64,000 nucleotides of DNA from Brevundimonas variabilis (GTDB taxonomy: Bacteria; Pseudomonadota; Alphaproteobacteria; Caulobacterales; Caulobacteraceae), in NCBI RefSeq assembly GCF_014199945.1, contig NZ_JACHOR010000002.1, positions 310,001-374,000 on the forward strand, in the 5' to 3' direction. The translations under genes and the position numbers were made by a program. Of this stretch, positions 1-11,174 are shown piece after piece (the first letter of the stretch is position 1; each line of letters begins with the position of its first letter). Under the pieces are notes generated by a model. That model was not told where the DNA came from, searched no databases, and saw nothing but the letters and a program-made list of their open reading frames with translations.

Positions 1-2
1 GC

Positions 3-2537
<2,535 letters not shown>

Positions 2538-2587
2538 CCCGGTCCCGCTCATTCCGTCCTGCAGACCCAACCCCTGGAAAGGTGCCC

Positions 2588-3319
2588 ATGACAGTGGCTT
2601 ACCGTCCCGACCCCTGGTCGTGGCTCAAATCTCCCGCGACGGCGCTGTTCGCCGTTCTCCTGTTCTTCCTGATCGACGGCGTCACGGCACAGGCCTTGGC
2701 CCACGGTGTCGCGGACGGCGACAAGGGCTATATCCAGGAGACGTCCGGCATCGTGTTCTGGCCGTTCGTCTATCTGGGGGCCAAGCATATGGTCACCGGC
2801 TACGACCATCTGCTGTTCCTGTTCGGGGTGATCTTCTTCCTCTACCGGATGAAGGACATCTCGATCTATGTGACGATGTTCGCCATCGGCCATTCGACCA
2901 CGCTGCTGCTGGGCGTGCTGATGGACATCAGCGTCTCCAGCTATTTGGTGGACGCCATCATCGGCCTGTCAGTGGTCTACAAGGCCTTGGACAATCTCGG
3001 AGCCTTCCAGCGATGGTTCGGGGTCCAGCCGAACACCAAGGTCGCGACCCTGGTGTTCGGCCTGTTCCACGGCTTCGGCCTGGCCACCAAGCTGCAGGAT
3101 TTCAACATGGCCCCCGACGGCCTGTTCGTGAACCTGGTGGCCTTCAACATCGGTGTCGAGATGGGCCAGCTCCTGGCGCTCGGGGCCATCCTGATCGCCA
3201 TGGGGTTCTGGCGGAAGACCGGCAGCTTCTGGAAGCATGCCTACGTCGCCAACGTCGTCCTGATGACCCTCGGTTTCGTTCTGACGGGCTATCAGCTCGT
3301 CGGCTATTTCGTTCTCTGA
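2588..3319 (+). CDS. HupE/UreJ-type membrane metal permease
   Basis: Polytopic membrane protein of 243 residues resembling the HupE/UreJ_2 family, linked to nickel/cobalt handling. Visible family motifs are TGYDHLLFLFG in an early helix, FGLFHGFGLA in the middle and FNIGVEMGQL later; the Asp/His residues sit within helices and are likely metal contacts. An ATG at 2534 overlaps the upstream stop, but the ATG at 2588 has GGAAAGG 5 bases before it, so I chose it. It lies between the CzcA gene and a membrane-anchor gene, probably in the same transcript. I infer metal uptake or partition beside the efflux pump; direction and substrate are not determined. Confidence 0.8.
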   Translation: MTVAYRPDPWSWLKSPATALFAVLLFFLIDGVTAQALAHGVADGDKGYIQETSGIVFWPFVYLGAKHMVTGYDHLLFLFGVIFFLYRMKDISIYVTMFAIGHSTTLLLGVLMDISVSSYLVDAIIGLSVVYKALDNLGAFQRWFGVQPNTKVATLVFGLFHGFGLATKLQDFNMAPDGLFVNLVAFNIGVEMGQLLALGAILIAMGFWRKTGSFWKHAYVANVVLMTLGFVLTGYQLVGYFVL

Positions 3320-3333
3320 TCGGAGACTGACCC

Positions 3334-4011
3334 ATGTACAACGCCAACAAGCCCACCGCCTCCGACCTGCCCTCGACGGGCAAGCTCCTGAAGTCCACCG
3401 GCATCGCCGCCGCGATCGCCGCCGGCCTCCTGGTCACGATCGTCCTGCCCGCCGAATACGGAATCGATCCGACCCGCGTGGGATCGGTGTTCGGCCTGAC
3501 CGAGATGGGCCGGATCAAGGTTCAGCTCGCTGCCGAGGCGGAGGCGGAGGACGCGGCGGAAGCGGGTGCGGCAACCTCGGCTGCCGGCCCGACGCCCGCG
3601 CTGGAGTCGACCCCGATCACCCTACCGACGAGCGCCACCGCCCCGGCTGTGGCCGCCCCCGGCTCGGCTCCTGCTGTTCCCGCGGCCCAGGCCGGAATGC
3701 GGTCCGACCGGACGGTCCTGACCCTGGAGCCCGATCAGGGTGCCGAGATCAAGCTGGTGATGAAGGAGGGGGCCACGGTCCGCTACAGCTGGTCCAGCAG
3801 CGGCGGCCGGGTCAACTACGACACCCATGCCGACCGGCCGGGAACGTCCTACCACGGCTATGCCAAGGGCTCGGAGCAGCGGGTCGAGGACACGTTGACG
3901 GCGGTCTTCACCGGCAGTCACGGCTGGTTCTGGCGCAACCGCACGGGCGCCCCGGTGACCATCACCCTGATCACCGAAGGGGCCTACAGCGAGGTCAAGC
4001 GGGTCGTCTGA
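3334..4011 (+). CDS. Membrane-anchored periplasmic protein of unknown function
   Basis: Protein of 225 residues. An N-terminal cytoplasmic segment is followed by one hydrophobic helix (about residues 24-42), then a low-complexity Ala/Glu/Pro region (about 65-120), then a folded C-terminal domain of about 100 residues rich in beta-type sequence, with WSSSGGRVNYDTH and the stretch GSHGWFWRNR. I recall such proteins as transmembrane anchor proteins next to HupE and CzcA genes in alphaproteobacteria; their biochemical role is unknown. It starts 14 bases after the HupE-like gene with a GGAGA Shine-Dalgarno, so it belongs to the same operon, and a strong hairpin follows it. Confidence 0.75.
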   Translation: MYNANKPTASDLPSTGKLLKSTGIAAAIAAGLLVTIVLPAEYGIDPTRVGSVFGLTEMGRIKVQLAAEAEAEDAAEAGAATSAAGPTPALESTPITLPTSATAPAVAAPGSAPAVPAAQAGMRSDRTVLTLEPDQGAEIKLVMKEGATVRYSWSSSGGRVNYDTHADRPGTSYHGYAKGSEQRVEDTLTAVFTGSHGWFWRNRTGAPVTITLITEGAYSEVKRVV

Positions 4012-4017
4012 CCGATC

Positions 4018-4060
4018 CCTGTCCCGTCGTCGGTCCGATCGGAACCGACGACGGGGCAGG
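4018..4060 (+). terminator. Long hairpin after the czcA-hupE operon
   Basis: Bases 4023-4034 (CCCGTCGTCGGT) pair perfectly with 4044-4055. The stem is extended by one G-U pair and by CCTG/CAGG outside, and CCGATCGG folds in the loop. There is no T-run, so termination may be Rho-assisted, or the hairpin may stabilise the upstream RNA. Confidence 0.6.
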
Positions 4061-4095
4061 TTCGGCCGACGCGGCGACCCTCAGGAGAGATGCAG

Positions 4096-5424
4096 ATGTT
4101 TTCGCCGCTTCGCCACGCTGGTTACCGCAATCTGTTCACGGCTCAGATCGCCGCCCTGCTCGGAACCGGCCTGGCCACGGTCGCCCTGGGTCTGCTGGCC
4201 TTCGACCTGGCCGGAGCAAACGCGGGCCAGGTGCTGGGGGCGGCGCTGGCGATCAAGATGGTGGCCTATATCGGCGTGGCCCCGTTCGCCAGCGCCCTGT
4301 CGGCGCGGCTGCCCAGGAAGACCCTTTTGGTCTCGCTGGATGTCGTGCGGGCGGGCGTCGCCGTCAGCCTGCCGTTCGTCAGCGAGCCGTGGCAGGTCTA
4401 TGGGCTGATGACCGTGCTCTATGTCGCGTCCGCCGCCTTCACCCCGGCCCTCCAGGCGATGATCCCGGACCTGCTGCCCGACGAGGCGGAATACACCAAG
4501 GCCCTGTCGCTCTCGCGGCTGGCCGCCGATCTGGAGAGCGTGGCCAGCCCGGTGTTGGCGGCGCTGCTGCTGGCCTTCATCAGCTACAACAACCTGTTCG
4601 TCGGCACGGCCCTGGGCTTTGTCGTCTCGGCCCTGTTCGTGGTCGGGGCCAGCCTGCCGGTACCGAGCAGACTCCAGCCCAAACCCTTCATCCAGCGGCT
4701 GACCGGAGGCTTGCGGCTGTTCGCGCTCACGCCGCGTCTGCGCGGTCTCCTGGCCATCAGCCTGGCCACGGCGGCGGGTGGGGCCATGGTGTTCGTCAAC
4801 ACTGTCGTCCTCGTCCAGTCGCAGTTCGGCCTGTCGCAACAGGCGACCGCCTGGGCACTTGCGGCCTTCGGCGGTGGGTCGATGACGGCGGCCGTCGTCC
4901 TGCCGCGCCTGCTCAGCCGGGTGTCGGATCGTACGGCCATGGTGCTGGGGGCTGGTGTGATGACATCGGTCCTCCTGGCGGGAGCCTGGGTCGCCGTCAG
5001 CTATCCAGTCCTGATCGGTCTGTGGGTGATCATGGGCTTTGGGTATTCATTGACCATTACCCCGGCGGGGCGGGCGCTGCGGCGGTCATCGACGGCCCAG
5101 GACCGTCCGCCCCTGTTCGCCGCCCAGTTCGCCCTGTCCCACGCCTGCTGGCTGATCGCCTATCCGGTCGCGGGGCTGGTCAGCGCCGAGGCCGATCCTG
5201 CTGCGGCCTTTCTGGTTCTGGCGGCGCTGTGCGCGACGGGCGCAGTGCTCGGTCTGTTGATCTGGCCGGCGCGGGACCCTGAGACCGTGGCGCACAGCCA
5301 TCCCGAGCTGGCCGCGGACGATCCGCATCTGGCCGACGGAGCGGCTGGGGGTGGGAAGGCCGCTCACGCTCATCCCTTCGTGATTGATGAGCGACATGAC
5401 CGCTGGCCACGAGGCCGACCCTGA
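4096..5424 (+). CDS. MFS transporter
   Basis: Twelve-helix-type major facilitator protein of 442 residues with the two-half layout typical of the family and a conserved start (SPLRHAGYRNLFTAQ) like that of MFS proteins in metal-resistance clusters. The ATG at 4096 lies 8 bases after AGGAG and is preferred; an ATG two codons upstream is too close to that site. The C-terminal tail (about residues 400-442) is unusually His/Asp/Gly-rich, with repeated AH/HP pairs, suggesting metal binding at the cytoplasmic end. It lies between the CzcA operon and the MerR-type regulator. The substrate is unknown; metal or metal-chelate efflux is inferred from context. Confidence 0.85.
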   Translation: MFSPLRHAGYRNLFTAQIAALLGTGLATVALGLLAFDLAGANAGQVLGAALAIKMVAYIGVAPFASALSARLPRKTLLVSLDVVRAGVAVSLPFVSEPWQVYGLMTVLYVASAAFTPALQAMIPDLLPDEAEYTKALSLSRLAADLESVASPVLAALLLAFISYNNLFVGTALGFVVSALFVVGASLPVPSRLQPKPFIQRLTGGLRLFALTPRLRGLLAISLATAAGGAMVFVNTVVLVQSQFGLSQQATAWALAAFGGGSMTAAVVLPRLLSRVSDRTAMVLGAGVMTSVLLAGAWVAVSYPVLIGLWVIMGFGYSLTITPAGRALRRSSTAQDRPPLFAAQFALSHACWLIAYPVAGLVSAEADPAAAFLVLAALCATGAVLGLLIWPARDPETVAHSHPELAADDPHLADGAAGGGKAAHAHPFVIDERHDRWPRGRP

Positions 5425-5458
5425 GGAAGGGGGGAGCGGCAACGCTTCAGAACCGATC

Positions 5459-5878
5459 TCAGTGCTCGGCCAGGCATTCGGCGTGATCGCCGAGCACCTC
5501 GATGACCCTGCACTCCCTGGCCGAGCCGTGCGGACACTCCGCCATCCGGGCCACCTCCGCCCGCAGGGCGGTCAGCCGGGCAATTCTGTGATCGATGGCG
5601 GCAAGGTGAGAGCGGGCGATGATGTCGGCGGTCTCACAGGGTCCGCCCGGTTCGTCAGCCAACGCCAGTAGCTCGCGGATAGGCTCGATCTCGAACCCCA
5701 ATTCGCGGGCATGACGGATGAAGCGAAGCCGCTTCAAGTCGCTTTGTTCATAAAGCCGACGATTACCGTCGGTGCGCAGCGGGGAGGGCAGCAGCGCGAT
5801 CTGTTCATAGTAGCGGATCGTCGGGACCTTGATCCCACAGGCCCTCGAGGCCGCGCCGATCGTGACGCCCTGGCTCAT
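5459..5878 (-). CDS. MerR-family metal sensor, CadR/PbrR/ZntR type
   Basis: Regulator of 139 residues. An N-terminal winged helix (residues 5-70, with the family run VPTIRYYEQIALL) is followed by a dimerisation helix and metal-binding loop. Cys81, Cys115 and Cys123 match the Cd/Pb/Zn ligand positions of CadR/PbrR-type proteins, and Cys135 is an extra thiol near the tail. Family members bind as dimers between the -35 and -10 boxes and distort the DNA when metal binds. It is transcribed away from the P1B ATPase at 5946, and the shared spacer holds the expected dyad. Very likely it controls that ATPase and itself; Cd, Zn or Pb specificity cannot be separated here. Confidence 0.93.
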   Translation of the reverse strand: MSQGVTIGAASRACGIKVPTIRYYEQIALLPSPLRTDGNRRLYEQSDLKRLRFIRHARELGFEIEPIRELLALADEPGGPCETADIIARSHLAAIDHRIARLTALRAEVARMAECPHGSARECRVIEVLGDHAECLAEH

Positions 5879-5885
5879 TTTTCTC

Positions 5886-5916
5886 TTGCTCCTCTAGTCG
5901 CTAGAGGAAGTAGCGT
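5886..5916 (+). promoter_or_regulatory. MerR-type promoter with 19-bp spacer and perfect dyad
   Basis: The -35 box TTGCTC (5886-5891) and -10 box TAGCGT (5911-5916) are separated by 19 bases, the elongated spacing characteristic of MerR-controlled promoters. Within it, CCTCTAG (5891-5897) and CTAGAGG (5901-5907) form a perfect inverted repeat around TCG. It drives the P1B ATPase gene starting at 5946. Confidence 0.9.
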
Positions 5917-5945
5917 CGGCGGGTCTTCAGGACAAGGAGCAGGCG

Positions 5946-8111
5946 ATGTCAGGAAAAACGATCGAGAGCCGGTATCGGGTCAGTGGCATGGATTGCCCGA
6001 GCTGTGGCCGAAAGATCGACACAGCCCTGCGCAGATTGGCGGGTGTCGACGACGTCACGATCGGCGTCCAGTCCGGCCTGCTGAAGGTGTGTCACAGCGG
6101 CGGCCTGAGCGATGACCTCGTCCTGAAACAGTTGCGCGACCTCGGCTACGACGGCGCGCCAGCGGTGCCCGCGAGCGTGATTCACGACACCCCGAGCAAT
6201 GAGCGTCACGCGCCATCGCATGCCGAGCCCGGCGACGACGGCCAGCCGTGGTGGTGGAAGAAGAAGGCCTGGCTGACGGCCGTGTGCGGATTGGCGCTCC
6301 TCGCCGCCTATGGCCTGGGGGCTGCCTTCCCGGCGACCGAACGCTATGGCTTTCTGATCGCCCTGGCCGTCGGTCTGATACCGATCGCGAGACGCGCGAT
6401 CTCGGCGGCGCGCTACGGCAGCCCTTTCAGCATCGAGATGCTGATGACGATCGCTGCGGTTGGCGCGGTCTTCATCGGTGCCGAACAGGAGGCCGCCGCC
6501 GTCGTTCTGTTGTTCCTGGTGGGCGAGATGCTGGAAGGCGTCGCTGCCGGTCGCGCGCGCAAGAGTATCCAGGGGCTGGCTACCCTCGTGCCCAAGACCG
6601 CTCTTCTCGAAGGGGATGGAGAGACAAGGGAGGTTCCCGCCGAAACGCTGGCCATCGCCGCGATCATCCTGGTGCGCCCCGGAGACCGGCTTCCGGCCGA
6701 CGGGGAGATCGTCGAAGGCTCGGGCGAGATCGACGAGGCCCCGGTCACCGGAGAGAGCGTGCCCAAGCGCAAGACGACGGGCGATCCGGTCTTCGCCGGC
6801 ACCATCAACGGAGACAGCGTCCTGCGGGTCCGGGTGACGGCCGCTGCCGCCGACAACACCATCGCGCGCGTCGTTCGACTGGTGGAGGAAGCCCAGGAAT
6901 CCAAATCCCCGACCGAACGCTTCATCGAGCGGTTTTCAAGGATCTACACCCCCGCCGTCCTCGGGGTCGCTGCCCTGGTCGCCGTCGTACCCCCCTTGAT
7001 GTTCGGCGGCGACTGGAGCGGCTGGATCTACAAGGGCCTGGCTGTCCTCCTGATCGGCTGTCCCTGCGCCCTGGTGATCTCCACCCCGGCTGCCATCGCC
7101 GCAGGCCTTTCGTCCGGTGCCCGGCGTGGGCTCTTGATGAAGGGCGGAGCGGTGCTTGAGACGCTTGGAAAAATCACGGCCATCGCCTTCGACAAGACCG
7201 GGACCCTGACCGCCGGCAAACCCGTCGTCACGGACATCGTCGCGGGAACGCGTGACGAGGCCGCGCTCCTGGTCCTGGCCGCCGCTCTCGAGGCCGGCTC
7301 CAGCCACCCGCTTGCTCTGGCCATCCTGTCACGCGCCCGGACCGACGGCGTTCACGCGCCGGCCGCCACGGACACCAGGGCCATCGCCGGCGAGGGCGTC
7401 GAGGGCCTTGTCTCCGGCGAGCGGATCTTTCTGGGTTCGCCCCAGGCGGCGATCGGGCGGGCGCCCCGATCAGAGGCGCAGGACGCAGCGATCGCCGTCC
7501 TGAACGACGAGGGCAAGAGCGTGTCGGTCGTCGTGGCGGGAGGCGAAACCGTGGGCTTCATCGCCATGCGGGACGAAGCCAGACCCGACGCCGTGTCAGG
7601 CCTGTCCGCCCTGAAGTCGCGCGGCATTCGGACGGTCATGCTGACGGGCGACAATCGGCGAACGGCCGAGGCGGTCGCCGCCAGTCTCGACATCGAGGCG
7701 CGCGCGGAACTCCTGCCCGAGGACAAGCTGCGCATCGTCAAGGGCCTGCAGGCCGAGGGCTTCGTCGTCGCCAAGATCGGCGACGGCATCAATGACGCGC
7801 CCGCGCTCGCCCAGGCCGATGTCGGCATCGCAATGGGCGGAGGGACGGACGTGGCGCTCGAGACCGCGGACGCCGCCGTCCTTCACGGCCGCGTTCAGGA
7901 CATTCCCGACATGATCACCCTGTCCCGGGCGGTCATGCGCAATATTCATCAGAACATAGCGATCGCTCTGGGTCTCAAGGCCGTGTTCCTGGTGACGACC
8001 ATCGCGGGCGTCACCGGCCTGTGGCCCGCCATTCTGGCGGATACCGGCGCGACCGTTCTCGTCACCGCCAATGCCATGCGCCTGCTGGGTTGGACGCCCC
8101 GAAAGGGATGA
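5946..8111 (+). CDS. P1B-type Cd/Zn/Pb-exporting ATPase
   Basis: Soft-metal ATPase of 721 residues that pumps divalent cations out across the inner membrane. Seen in order: an N-terminal HMA-like domain with MDCPSCGRK (Cys17, Cys20), paired helices, the TGE loop (APVTGES), the transmembrane CPC motif (Cys372-Pro-Cys374), the phosphorylated DKTGT (Asp416), the SSHP nucleotide-binding motif, MLTGDN and GDGINDAPAL. The CPC context and the pairing with a CadR/ZntR-type sensor indicate Zn/Cd/Pb rather than copper. An AAGGAGC Shine-Dalgarno lies just upstream. Control by the divergent MerR protein through the 5886-5916 promoter is strongly supported by the site. Confidence 0.95.
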   Translation: MSGKTIESRYRVSGMDCPSCGRKIDTALRRLAGVDDVTIGVQSGLLKVCHSGGLSDDLVLKQLRDLGYDGAPAVPASVIHDTPSNERHAPSHAEPGDDGQPWWWKKKAWLTAVCGLALLAAYGLGAAFPATERYGFLIALAVGLIPIARRAISAARYGSPFSIEMLMTIAAVGAVFIGAEQEAAAVVLLFLVGEMLEGVAAGRARKSIQGLATLVPKTALLEGDGETREVPAETLAIAAIILVRPGDRLPADGEIVEGSGEIDEAPVTGESVPKRKTTGDPVFAGTINGDSVLRVRVTAAAADNTIARVVRLVEEAQESKSPTERFIERFSRIYTPAVLGVAALVAVVPPLMFGGDWSGWIYKGLAVLLIGCPCALVISTPAAIAAGLSSGARRGLLMKGGAVLETLGKITAIAFDKTGTLTAGKPVVTDIVAGTRDEAALLVLAAALEAGSSHPLALAILSRARTDGVHAPAATDTRAIAGEGVEGLVSGERIFLGSPQAAIGRAPRSEAQDAAIAVLNDEGKSVSVVVAGGETVGFIAMRDEARPDAVSGLSALKSRGIRTVMLTGDNRRTAEAVAASLDIEARAELLPEDKLRIVKGLQAEGFVVAKIGDGINDAPALAQADVGIAMGGGTDVALETADAAVLHGRVQDIPDMITLSRAVMRNIHQNIAIALGLKAVFLVTTIAGVTGLWPAILADTGATVLVTANAMRLLGWTPRKG

Positions 8112-8293
8112 TCCATATGTCGAAACACCTCCGAGAAACTTCGTCCGCGGTTCCGCAGTCGCCGAAGCCGTCACCGTGCTCCAGGTCTGGCGATCGGCTC
8201 GACGGTGCACATATTCCGCGCATAGCCGAGGGCCGCACGAAGCCCGCGACTTTACCGCCATTGATCGTTAAGGTCAGTGTGCTACAGGGCGGC

Positions 8294-8638
8294 ATGGGTT
8301 CAAGTTTGACCAGGAATCGGATAGCGGCAGTGCTCATCGCTCTGTTTGTCGCTGTGCTCTTCTTCGTGCCAGCGGTCGATGCCTTCGCTTGTTCTGCAGA
8401 ACTTGAACCGTCGCACGCGTCAGCGGTTATGGATGGCGATACGGGCGAAGGCGAGGATATCGGATCACCGCATGGCGTCTGCAGCCATGGCCATTGCCAT
8501 CACGCCGGTACGCCCTTTGGCGGCACACCTGATTTTGACGCCTCGACGTCGCTTGCAGGGCGTTCGCGCGCAACAGTGGGCGATGATCTCCTGTCGTCCC
8601 GCGTGCCCGCAGGCCCGGAGCGCCCTCCCAGGGTCTGA
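8294..8638 (+). CDS. Small secreted His/Cys-containing protein
   Basis: Predicted 114-residue protein beginning with a Sec-type signal peptide (hydrophobic run AAVLIALFVAVLFF, cleavage near AFA). The mature part carries a cluster of His and Cys residues (HGVCSHGHCHHAG) that looks metal-binding, then a low-complexity tail. The frame is open further upstream (ATG at 8117), but starting at 8294 puts the signal peptide at the N terminus. It lies 53 bases before the czcC-like gene. Small exported proteins such as CzcI are common at this place in czc operons, but I cannot claim homology; the function is inferred from position and composition only. Confidence 0.6.
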   Translation: MGSSLTRNRIAAVLIALFVAVLFFVPAVDAFACSAELEPSHASAVMDGDTGEGEDIGSPHGVCSHGHCHHAGTPFGGTPDFDASTSLAGRSRATVGDDLLSSRVPAGPERPPRV

Positions 8639-8691
8639 CCTGACTTCGCGCGATCGCGCGTCTTCTCGTCAAACCTCATGGGATACCCACA

Positions 8692-9945
8692 ATGCCTTCC
8701 TCATTCCGTCGGCCGCCGCGATTCGCGGCTGGCTGCGCCGTTGCCGCCTTCGCGGCCGCGTTAAGCGGTCCCGCCTGGGCCGACCCGGCTCCGGCTTATG
8801 ACGCGCTGGTCGCACGTCTGGCGGAGACGCCATTGATCACCGAAGCCGGAGCCCTGCTCGACGCCGCTGAGGCGCGCGTTAGACAGGCCCGCGTCCGTCC
8901 CAATCCTCTCCTCGGACTGGAGGCAGAGAACGCGTTTGGCAGCGGCCCGTTCGACGGATATTCGAACGCTGAGACCACACTGTCGCTGTCCACCGACCTC
9001 GAACTCTGGGGACGTCGCGGGGCTCGCGTGAACGTCGCGCGCGCGGAGGCCGATACCGCCTCTCGACGGGCCGTTCTCGTCGCAGCTGATGCCGCCGGTC
9101 GTCTGGCTCTCTATTATGCCGAGGCCGAGGCGGCCGATCGGCGCTTTAGGCTGGCGTCCGAAGCCCTGACCCTGACGCTGGCCGATACTCGCGCATCCCT
9201 CGCGCTCGTTGAGGAAGGCCGCGAGCCTCTCTTGCGCGGCATCCAAGGGCAAACCGAAGCGGCGGCGGCGCGCGCGCGTCTGGATGAAGCCCAGGCAGAA
9301 CGCGATGCAGCCTTTGCTCGGCTTACTGGCTTTGCCATGCTGGTGCGGCCGGTGACCTCGATCGAGCAGAGCCTGCTCGATCGTGCCCCAGCCCTGGCCG
9401 TTTCCGACACGCGCCCCGCCCCTGCGGTCCTGGTCGCTGAGGCGGAACGCGAAGCGGCCGATCGCCGGATCACGGTGGAGCGCATTCGCGCTAGACCTGA
9501 CGTCAACGCCTCGGTGGGCGTGCGCCGGTTTGAGGCGGAGGATGCAACCGCAATCACGTTCGGTCTGAGCGTGCCCCTGCCGCTGTTCGACCGGAACCGA
9601 GGCAACGTGGAGGCGGCCCAGGCCGACTTCCGCGCGGCCGATGCACGGCTGCAGGGCGCGCGACAGGAGGCCGAGGCGGATCGCGTCGCTGCCAGGGCCC
9701 GCCTAGCATCCGCCGCCAGTCGTGTCTCGGCAACCGACAGCGGAGTGGAGTCCGCCGAGGAAGCCTATCGCCTGTCGCGCATCGGCGCGGAGGCGGGGCG
9801 TATCTCGCAACTGGAGCTGCGGAGCTCACGCGCCGCCCTGATCGCGGCCCAGAACGCCGCCCTGGATTCCCGTCTGGCCCGCGTGCGGGCTGAAATCGAT
9901 TTGGCGCGCCTCGATGGCCGCGCCCCCTTTGGAGCCGTTCAATGA
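8692..9945 (+). CDS. czcC: Outer-membrane efflux channel, CzcC/TolC family
   Basis: Outer-membrane factor of 417 residues for a heavy-metal RND pump. It has a signal peptide ending near PAWA, then two long alpha-helical repeats rich in Ala/Arg/Glu as in TolC proteins, with RVRPNPLLGLEAEN in the first and the matching helical hairpin in the second. CzcC proteins are usually 400-430 residues, so it is full length. Its stop overlaps the start of the adaptor gene by 4 bases (ATGA at 9942), so the two are translationally coupled. The order CzcC-CzcB-CzcA matches Co/Zn/Cd efflux operons. Confidence 0.93.
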   Translation: MPSSFRRPPRFAAGCAVAAFAAALSGPAWADPAPAYDALVARLAETPLITEAGALLDAAEARVRQARVRPNPLLGLEAENAFGSGPFDGYSNAETTLSLSTDLELWGRRGARVNVARAEADTASRRAVLVAADAAGRLALYYAEAEAADRRFRLASEALTLTLADTRASLALVEEGREPLLRGIQGQTEAAAARARLDEAQAERDAAFARLTGFAMLVRPVTSIEQSLLDRAPALAVSDTRPAPAVLVAEAEREAADRRITVERIRARPDVNASVGVRRFEAEDATAITFGLSVPLPLFDRNRGNVEAAQADFRAADARLQGARQEAEADRVAARARLASAASRVSATDSGVESAEEAYRLSRIGAEAGRISQLELRSSRAALIAAQNAALDSRLARVRAEIDLARLDGRAPFGAVQ

Positions 9946-11162
9946 AACGCAAGTTTGAGATCAATCAATATTGGCTGTTGGGCGGGGTCGCTGCGATCGT
10001 CCTCCTCGGCGGCACAGCCTATGTCCTTATGAACCGGCCTGTGGCCGGCGCCACAGAGGCCGCGACTGAGGAAGTTCATGCCGAGGGCGAGGCGGGTCAT
10101 GTCGAAGGCGAAGAGGAGCACGCCGAGGAGGAAGGCGGCGAAGAAGGGGAAGAAGGCGTCGTCCAGCTGACGGCGGCTCAGATCCAAGCCGTCGGCATCA
10201 CCCTGGTTTCCGCGAGCGGCGGTGGGGGCGGCGAGACGCGCCTCTCCGGTCGCGTTGAACCCATGGTGGACGCTCGCGCTGCCGTGGCTGCTTCTGTGGG
10301 TGGTCGCGTAGAACGCGTCTTGGTGGCCCCCGGTCAGTCGGTCCGCGCGGGCCAGCCCCTCGCGACCCTGGTGAGTGGTGAGGCCGCCACCTTCCGTGCT
10401 GACGCTGATTCAGCCGCCGCCTCGGCGGATGCGGCCCGTCGCGCCTATGAGCGCGATCGCAATCTCGAAGAACAGGGCGTCGTCGCCCGGCAGGATGTGG
10501 AGACGTCTCGCGCGCAATCGCTTAGTGCCGATGCCGTCGTTCGCGCGGCTCGCGCCCGGTCCGCAGCGGTAGGTTCGCCCAATGCCTCGGGTCGGCTGAG
10601 CGTTACCAGCCCGATCTCCGGCGTCGTCACGAGCGTCCAGGTTGGCCCCGGAGGCTTCGCGGCACAAGGCGGCGTCATCGCCGAGGTGACCAATCCCGCC
10701 CGCGTCGAGATGGTCTTCAATGCCGCTCCAGCCCTGGCCGCGCAGGTCCGGGCCGGCAGCACGATCCAGGTTCAAACCCCGTCCGGCGACGTCACAGGCG
10801 TTGTGACGGGCGTCGCCGCTGGCGGCGGCGGTGCCGAGGGCGGCGCAACCGTGATCCGCGCCCGCCCGACGAGTGGCACCCTCCCACCTGCAGGTTCAGC
10901 CATCACGGGAACCGTGGTCACGGGCGAGTCGGTTGGAGGCGTCACCGTGCCCTCGGAAGCGGTCCAGACCGTCGAAGGCGCGAGCGTTGTCTTCGTGCGC
11001 ACGGAAAGCGGCTTCCGTGCCATGCCGGTGCTGGTCGGTCGGCAGGCCGGGGGGCGGACGGAAATCGTGCGGGGCCTGACCGGTTCCGAGCGCATCGCGG
11101 GGGCCAATGCCTTCCTCCTTAAGGCGGAGCTCGCCAAGGGCGAAGCCGAGCACGGCCACTAG
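9942..11162 (+). CDS. czcB: RND periplasmic adaptor, CzcB family
   Basis: Membrane fusion protein of 406 residues linking the CzcA pump to the CzcC channel. After an N-terminal hydrophobic anchor comes a very acidic His/Glu-rich stretch (about residues 40-66, repeated GE, HAEE and EGEE units), likely a periplasmic metal-binding region. Barrel-sandwich and alpha-hairpin domains follow (VAPGQSVRAGQPLATLVSG and VTSPISGVVTSVQVGPG as the two lipoyl-like halves), then beta-barrel and membrane-proximal domains. It overlaps czcC by 4 bases and ends 12 bases before czcA, so all three are co-transcribed. Confidence 0.94.
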   Translation: MKRKFEINQYWLLGGVAAIVLLGGTAYVLMNRPVAGATEAATEEVHAEGEAGHVEGEEEHAEEEGGEEGEEGVVQLTAAQIQAVGITLVSASGGGGGETRLSGRVEPMVDARAAVAASVGGRVERVLVAPGQSVRAGQPLATLVSGEAATFRADADSAAASADAARRAYERDRNLEEQGVVARQDVETSRAQSLSADAVVRAARARSAAVGSPNASGRLSVTSPISGVVTSVQVGPGGFAAQGGVIAEVTNPARVEMVFNAAPALAAQVRAGSTIQVQTPSGDVTGVVTGVAAGGGGAEGGATVIRARPTSGTLPPAGSAITGTVVTGESVGGVTVPSEAVQTVEGASVVFVRTESGFRAMPVLVGRQAGGRTEIVRGLTGSERIAGANAFLLKAELAKGEAEHGH

Positions 11163-11174
11163 GAGCGATGGATC

